Of a DNA stretch of 15,898 nt, positions 12,147 through 15,898 are shown in pieces. The notes under the pieces are model-generated. The model was given only the letters and a program-made list of their open reading frames with translations. It was not told the origin of the DNA and ran no database searches. Made by a program: the position numbers and the translations under genes. Origin of the DNA: Elstera sp044372965. Its GTDB lineage: Bacteria; Pseudomonadota; Alphaproteobacteria; Elsterales; Elsteraceae. The DNA is taken from contig NZ_JBILQX010000072.1 of the NCBI RefSeq assembly GCF_044372965.1, positions 1-15,898 of the forward strand. Direction: 5' to 3'. Within the stretch, counting starts at the first letter, position 1. Every line of letters starts with the position of its first letter.

Positions 12147-13386
12147 TGCCCCGCACGAGATACTTAATCGAGGTCAAATGCTGCGCCCCCACCGGGCCGC
12201 GCGCGTGCAGCTTGCCCGTGGAAATGCCAATCTCCGCGCCAAAGCCGAACTCGCCGCCATCGGCAAACTGGGTGGAGGCGTTATGCAGCACGATGGCGCT
12301 ATCGACCCCAGCGAGAAATGCCGCCGCCGCCCGCGCGTCTTCGGTCAGAATCGCTTCGGTGTGGTGCGAGCCATAGCGGTTGATATGCTCAATCGCCGCG
12401 TCAACGCCCGAAACGACCTTCGCCGACACGATGGCTTCCAGATATTCGGTGCCCCAATCCGCCTCGGTCGCGGGCTCAATGCGCGGATCAAGGGCTTCCA
12501 GCGCGGCATCGGCGCGCACGACGCACCCGGCGTCGAGTAGATCTTTCAGAATCGGCGCGGCGTGGCTTTGCACAATGGCCGCATCGAACAGCAGGCTTTC
12601 CGTTGCCCCGCAGACGCCCGTGCGCCGCAGCTTGGCGTTCAGCACGACGCGCCGGGCTTTGTCGAGATCGGCAGCACTGTGGATATAGGTGTGGCAATTG
12701 CCATCCAAATGCTTCAGCACCGGCACGCGCGAGTCGGCGGCGACGCGAGCGATAAGGGATTTGCCGCCGCGCGGAATGACCACGTCCAGCGTGTCGGTCA
12801 TCGTCAGCAGGAGCCCGACCGCCGCCCGGTCCGGCGTTGGCACGGCCTGAACGCAATCTTCGGGCAGTCCCGCCGCCGTCAGCCCGGCGCGCAAGGCGGT
12901 GAGAATCGCGCCCGAGGAGGCAAAACTATCGGAGCCGCCGCGCAGAATAACCGCATTGCCAGATTTCACGCACAGCGCGCCCGCATCCGCCGTTACATTC
13001 GGGCGGGATTCGTAAATGATGCCGATAACGCCCAGCGGCACGCGGATTTTTTGAAAATGCAGCCCGTTCGGCTGATGCCACTCTTCCAGCACCGCGCCCA
13101 GGGGATCGGGCAGCGCCGCAATCTCGTCGAGCCCCTTCGCCACGCCCTCAAGCCGTTCCGGCGTGAGCTTCAGCCGGTCGCGCAGGGAGGGCGACAGCTC
13201 GGTCGCCCGGGCCATGTCGCTGTCATTCGCCGCCAAAATCACCGGAGCCGCCGCGCGCAAAGCTGCCGCCATGGCCGTCACCGCTGCCGCGCGCTGCGCG
13301 CCGCTGGTCTGCGACAGAAGCGCCGACGCCGCTTTCGCCCGTGCGCCAAGGTCCGCCATTTGGGTTGCGAGATCAGGTAAGTCCAT
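12124..13386 (-). CDS. proA: Gamma-glutamyl phosphate reductase ProA
   Basis: A 420-residue cytoplasmic enzyme of the aldehyde dehydrogenase fold. It reduces gamma-glutamyl phosphate with NADPH to glutamate semialdehyde, the second step of proline synthesis. Seen features: GVIGIIYESRPNVTADAGAL (119-138), ILRGGSDSF (147-155), VIPRGGKSLI (203-212), HLDGNCHTYI (227-236), the catalytic Cys259 in TGVCGATESLL, and the C-terminal HARGPVGAQHLTSIKYLVRG (394-413), typical of ProA. Length and motifs are complete. The start ATG at 13386 overlaps the end of proB by 14 bases, so the two proline genes are translationally coupled; their proteins are known to work as a pair because the intermediate is labile. 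No separate promoter is seen, and its 3' end overlaps nadD. Confidence 0.97.
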   Translation of the reverse strand: MDLPDLATQMADLGARAKAASALLSQTSGAQRAAAVTAMAAALRAAAPVILAANDSDMARATELSPSLRDRLKLTPERLEGVAKGLDEIAALPDPLGAVLEEWHQPNGLHFQKIRVPLGVIGIIYESRPNVTADAGALCVKSGNAVILRGGSDSFASSGAILTALRAGLTAAGLPEDCVQAVPTPDRAAVGLLLTMTDTLDVVIPRGGKSLIARVAADSRVPVLKHLDGNCHTYIHSAADLDKARRVVLNAKLRRTGVCGATESLLFDAAIVQSHAAPILKDLLDAGCVVRADAALEALDPRIEPATEADWGTEYLEAIVSAKVVSGVDAAIEHINRYGSHHTEAILTEDARAAAAFLAGVDSAIVLHNASTQFADGGEFGFGAEIGISTGKLHARGPVGAQHLTSIKYLVRGNGTVRAG

Positions 13387-14539
13387 GCGGCACCTCCCCC
13401 TGGGGTTCCATCACCAAATCATCGCGGTGAATCATCTCATCGCGCCCCCGATAACCGAGCAGCGCTTCAATGTCGCCACTGCGCCGCCCGGCAATCCGGG
13501 TCGCATCGGCGCTATCATAGGCAATCAGCCCGCGCGCCAGCGTAACGCCATCCGGCCCCTGCACCACAACGAGATCGCCGCGCTCGAAACTGCCGCTGAT
13601 CTGACGGACCCCGGCGGGCAGCAGGCTTTTCCCCGCCCGCAGCGCCCCAACCGCCCCGGCATCGACCGTCAGAACCCCCACCGGCTTCACGGAAGCCGCT
13701 ATCCAGCGCTTGCGCGCCGTCAAAGGTTCGGCTTGCGGCAGAAACCAAGTACAGCGCGCGCCGTTGAGCAGAGCTTCGAGCGGGTTCAGCGTCTTGCCCA
13801 AGGCAATCGCCATCCGCGCCCCGGCTGAGAGCGCAACCCGCGCGGCTTGCAACTTCGTCACCATGCCGCCGGAGGAGAACCCCGGCAGGGCCTCCCCGGC
13901 CATGCCCATAATGTCGGGGGTCAGCGCCCGCACTTCCGGCAGATGCTTGGCGTCGGCGTTCACGCGCGGATCGGCAGTATACAGCCCATCAATATCCGAC
14001 AGCAGGACCAGCGTATCGGCGCTCGCCATTTGCGCGACGCGCGCCGCCAGCCGGTCATTATCGCCAAAGCGGATTTCCGCTGTGGTGATCGTGTCGTTCT
14101 CGTTGATGATCGGCACCGCACCCAGGGCGAGCAGCGCGTTCAAGGTGGCCCGACCGTTCAAATGACGGCGGCGCTCTTCGGTATCTTCAAGGGTCAGCAG
14201 TACCTGGGCCGCCGTGAGCCCGTGCCGGGCGAGCGCTTCTTGATAGGCGTGCGCCAAGCGGATTTGTCCGGTCGCCGCCGCTGCTTGCTTTTCTTCGAGC
14301 AGCAGCGCCTTGCCAAGCAATCCCAGCGAGCCACGCCCCAGCGCCACCGCGCCGGAGGTGACGATCATCACCTGCATGCCGCGCGCCCGTAAGGCTGCCA
14401 CGTCATCGGCCAGCGCATTCAGCCAGTCGCGCCGCAACGCGCCCGTTTCGCCCTCCACCAACAGGGCCGACCCAATTTTCACCACCAGCCGCCGCGCGGT
14501 GGCGAGGGATTGCGTTTCAACGGGGGCGAGGGCAGTCAT
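13373..14539 (-). CDS. proB: Glutamate 5-kinase ProB with PUA domain
   Basis: A 388-residue enzyme that phosphorylates glutamate with ATP, the first and usually proline-inhibited step of proline synthesis. The amino acid kinase domain (about 15-260) shows RRLVVKIGSALLV (16-28), MIVTSGAVALGRGSLGL (58-74), VPIINENDTITTAEIRFGDNDRLAARVA (about 141-168), LLSDIDGLYTADPR (about 178-191) and GFSSGGMVTKLQAA (about 218-231). A C-terminal PUA domain (about 285-375) is present, with GALRAGKSLLPAGV and FERGDLVVV, as in the longer two-domain form of E. coli. The family-typical length supports ATG 14539. No clear ribosome binding site is visible. It lies ten bases after the obgE stop and overlaps proA by 14 bases. 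The gene order obgE-proB-proA is common in alphaproteobacteria. Confidence 0.97.
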   Translation of the reverse strand: MTALAPVETQSLATARRLVVKIGSALLVEGETGALRRDWLNALADDVAALRARGMQVMIVTSGAVALGRGSLGLLGKALLLEEKQAAAATGQIRLAHAYQEALARHGLTAAQVLLTLEDTEERRRHLNGRATLNALLALGAVPIINENDTITTAEIRFGDNDRLAARVAQMASADTLVLLSDIDGLYTADPRVNADAKHLPEVRALTPDIMGMAGEALPGFSSGGMVTKLQAARVALSAGARMAIALGKTLNPLEALLNGARCTWFLPQAEPLTARKRWIAASVKPVGVLTVDAGAVGALRAGKSLLPAGVRQISGSFERGDLVVVQGPDGVTLARGLIAYDSADATRIAGRRSGDIEALLGYRGRDEMIHRDDLVMEPQGEVPHGLT

Positions 14540-14549
14540 CGGGCGCGGC

Positions 14550-15593
14550 TCAGGGCTGATAGGGAATATGTTCGGAGGCCGCTTTTTCGTCTTCCTTCGC
14601 CCGGTCGATCACCCCATAGAGGCGGCGGCACAAATCGAGCACCCCGCGCCCGGTAACGCCGGAGAGCAGATGAATATCCTCAGGGTCTTGCCCGCTGATT
14701 TCGGCCAAAGCCGCGCGCTTTTCCTCAATTTCCTCATCGAGCAGCGCATCGGTTTTATTGAGGCCGATGATTTCCGGCTTGTCGGTCAGCCCGCCGCCGT
14801 AATCTTCCAGTTCCTGGCGCACCACGGCGTAATTTTCCGCCACGTCTTCGGCCGTGCCATCGATGAGATGCAGAATAACGCGCGTCCGCTCCACATGCCC
14901 CAAAAAGCGGTGCCCAAGGCCAACGCCGTCGCTTGCCCCTTCGATCAGGCCCGGCAAATCGGCGAGCACGAATTCCTTTTCATCGACGCCGACAACGCCA
15001 AGCTGCGGCTTTAGCGTCGTAAACGGATAATCGGCGATCTTCGGGCGCGCGGCGGAGGAGGCCGCGAGAAACGTGCTCTTGCCCGCGTTCGGCATTCCAA
15101 CGAGGCCCGCATCGGCAATCAGCTTCAGGCGCAACCAAACCCACATTTCAACGCCGGGCCAGCCGGGGGAGGATTGGCGCGGGGCGCGGTTCGTCGAGGA
15201 TTTGAAATGATCATTGCCAAAGCCGCCGTCGCCGCCGCGCGCCAGCAGCACCCGCTGCCCCGGCTCGGTCAGATCGTGCAACACGGTTTCGTTGAACTCA
15301 TCCATGATTTGCGTGCCGATAGGCACTTTCATGGTCACGCTGCGCCCGCCGGGGCCGGAGCGGAGCCGCCCCATGCCGGGAATGCCGTTTTGCGCTTTGA
15401 AATGCTGCTGGTAACGGTAATCGATCAGCGTGTTGAGGTTGGCCACCGCCTCCACCCACACATCGCCGCCGCGTCCGCCGTCGCCGCCGTCCGGGCCGCC
15501 GTATTCAATGAATTTCTCGCGCCGAAAACTCACACAGCCCGCCCCACCGTCGCCGCTGCGCACGTAAATCTTGGCTTGATCGAGAAACTTCAT
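14550..15593 (-). CDS. obgE: Obg-family GTPase ObgE/CgtA
   Basis: A 347-residue ribosome-associated GTPase involved in late 50S assembly and stress responses. The glycine-rich Obg domain (1-158) begins MKFLDQAKIYVRSGDGGAGC and includes GGPDGGDGGRGGDVW and GGDGGFGN. The GTPase domain has G1 GMPNAGKS (166-173), G2 around Thr192-Thr193 (PFTTL), G3 DLPGL (212-216), G4 NKTD (279-282) and G5 SGVTG (311-315, usually SAVTG). After about residue 335 only a short tail remains, so the extra C-terminal OCT domain of Gram-positive Obg is absent, as is usual in proteobacteria. The start ATG at 15591-15593 matches the conserved N-terminus; the upstream ribosome binding site is weak. It is the first gene of the cluster after the rpmA terminator, so a promoter is expected in 15594-15636, but none is called. 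Confidence 0.97.
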   Translation of the reverse strand: MKFLDQAKIYVRSGDGGAGCVSFRREKFIEYGGPDGGDGGRGGDVWVEAVANLNTLIDYRYQQHFKAQNGIPGMGRLRSGPGGRSVTMKVPIGTQIMDEFNETVLHDLTEPGQRVLLARGGDGGFGNDHFKSSTNRAPRQSSPGWPGVEMWVWLRLKLIADAGLVGMPNAGKSTFLAASSAARPKIADYPFTTLKPQLGVVGVDEKEFVLADLPGLIEGASDGVGLGHRFLGHVERTRVILHLIDGTAEDVAENYAVVRQELEDYGGGLTDKPEIIGLNKTDALLDEEIEEKRAALAEISGQDPEDIHLLSGVTGRGVLDLCRRLYGVIDRAKEDEKAASEHIPYQP

Positions 15594-15636
15594 CGTCAGG
15601 GTATCCTAGGAGCCGATATCGCTGCCCCAAAACGTG

Positions 15637-15666
15637 AAAGGGGGAATGGCAGACCATTCCCCCTTT
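15637..15666 (-). terminator. Intrinsic terminator between rpmA and obgE
   Basis: A perfect 13-base-pair stem, AAAGGGGGAATGG (15637-15649) with CCATTCCCCCTTT (15654-15666), closes a 4-base loop. Read on the minus strand it lies about 60 bases after the rpmA stop and continues into CACGTTTT, so the stem ends in T-rich sequence. It should end the L21-L27 ribosomal transcript and separate it from obgE. The A-tract on one arm makes partial termination in the plus direction possible too, but no plus-strand gene lies upstream. Confidence 0.85.
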
Positions 15667-15726
15667 AACCTCTATATCTCACCGCGCGGCAGGCCGGGGG
15701 AGAGAAAGGCCGAAACGCGCGTCGTG

Positions 15727-15898
15727 TTAGGCTGCCAGCGGCAGCGCTTCCACTTCCGGCTGTTCGATAAACACGGTGGTGCCGAGCGAATTCTTGTGGA
15801 ACCGCACGATGCCTTCGACCAGCGCGAACAAGGTGTGATCCTTGCCGATGCCGACATGCTTGCCGGGCTTATACTTGGTGCCGCGCTGACGAATGATG
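15727..15898 (-). CDS. rpmA: 50S ribosomal protein L27 (bL27), C-terminal part (cut by window edge)
   Basis: Reading the minus strand from 15897 gives 56 codons ending at TAA (15727-15729). The translation starts IIRQRGTKYKPGKHVGIGKD, continues HTLFALVEGIVRFHKNS and ends with a short Glu/Pro/Ala tail. This is the conserved body of bL27, a protein near the peptidyl-transferase centre of the 50S subunit. The N-terminal tail of about 30 residues lies beyond the right edge, so this is a window truncation and not a damaged gene. Its position directly upstream of obgE is the standard rplU-rpmA-obgE arrangement. A strong intrinsic terminator follows it at 15637-15666. Confidence 0.95.
   Translation of the reverse strand, partial: IIRQRGTKYKPGKHVGIGKDHTLFALVEGIVRFHKNSLGTTVFIEQPEVEALPLAA

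Noticed and set aside
12562..13380. 272-codon open frame on the plus strand opposite proA
   Set aside because: Its His/Arg/Gln-rich composition and lack of motifs mark it as the mirror frame of proA.
1..15898. tRNA genes, CRISPR arrays, insertion sequences, attachment sites or a replication origin
   Set aside because: No cloverleaf with TTCGA-type arms, no regular spaced repeats, no transposase or integrase motifs and no DnaA-box cluster was noticed.
1..15898. A new defence, toxin-antitoxin or biosynthetic system
   Set aside because: All multi-gene groups here match known importer or housekeeping clusters; the two methyltransferase genes have no restriction, toxin or synthase partner nearby.

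Overview
This is a GC-rich, densely packed bacterial chromosome segment. It most resembles an alphaproteobacterium, probably Rhodospirillales-like. The lineage call is an inference from the minus-strand gene order rpmA-obgE-proB-proA-nadD-rsfS-rlmH, from the protein styles and from the GC content; it is not a species identification. No tRNA, rRNA, CRISPR array, insertion sequence or prophage gene was seen, and no gap between genes exceeds about 155 bases.

Layout. (1) 1-717, minus: N-terminal part of an ABC exporter-type protein that runs off the left edge, in noticeably AT-richer DNA than the rest. (2) 718-872: divergent intergenic region. (3) 873-8819, plus: a tight run of five genes. They encode a double ATPase, a periplasmic family 5 solute-binding protein and two permeases of an oligopeptide-type (Yej/Opp-like) ABC importer, then a membrane-bound class III nucleotide cyclase whose start lies inside the last permease gene. 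(4) 8908-9186, plus: a small secreted protein. (5) 9328-9885 minus and 10008-10505 plus: two unrelated SAM-dependent methyltransferases, divergent across a 122-base gap rich in short repeats. (6) 10511-15593, minus: rlmH, rsfS, nadD, proA, proB and obgE, a conserved housekeeping cluster with gaps or overlaps of at most about 23 bases. (7) 15637-15666: strong intrinsic terminator. (8) 15727-15898, minus: 3' part of rpmA (ribosomal protein L27).

How they work together. The plus-strand operon should import a peptide-like solute: the binding protein captures it in the periplasm, the two permeases form the channel and the double ATPase drives it. The Cache-HAMP-cyclase protein encoded in the same transcript could couple an external signal to cAMP or cGMP. 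The minus cluster joins ribosome-linked factors (L27, ObgE, RsfS, RlmH) with proline synthesis (ProB, ProA) and NAD synthesis (NadD).

The most interesting observation is that rsfS has no ATG, GTG or TTG start where its conserved N-terminus needs one. It does have an ATT codon seven bases after a GGAGGG ribosome binding site, directly after nadD. This would be an infC-like AUU start in a gene for another ribosome anti-association factor. Other points of note are the non-canonical purine-selecting positions of the cyclase and a two-cysteine periplasmic insert in one permease. I found nothing that clearly amounts to a new multi-gene system.
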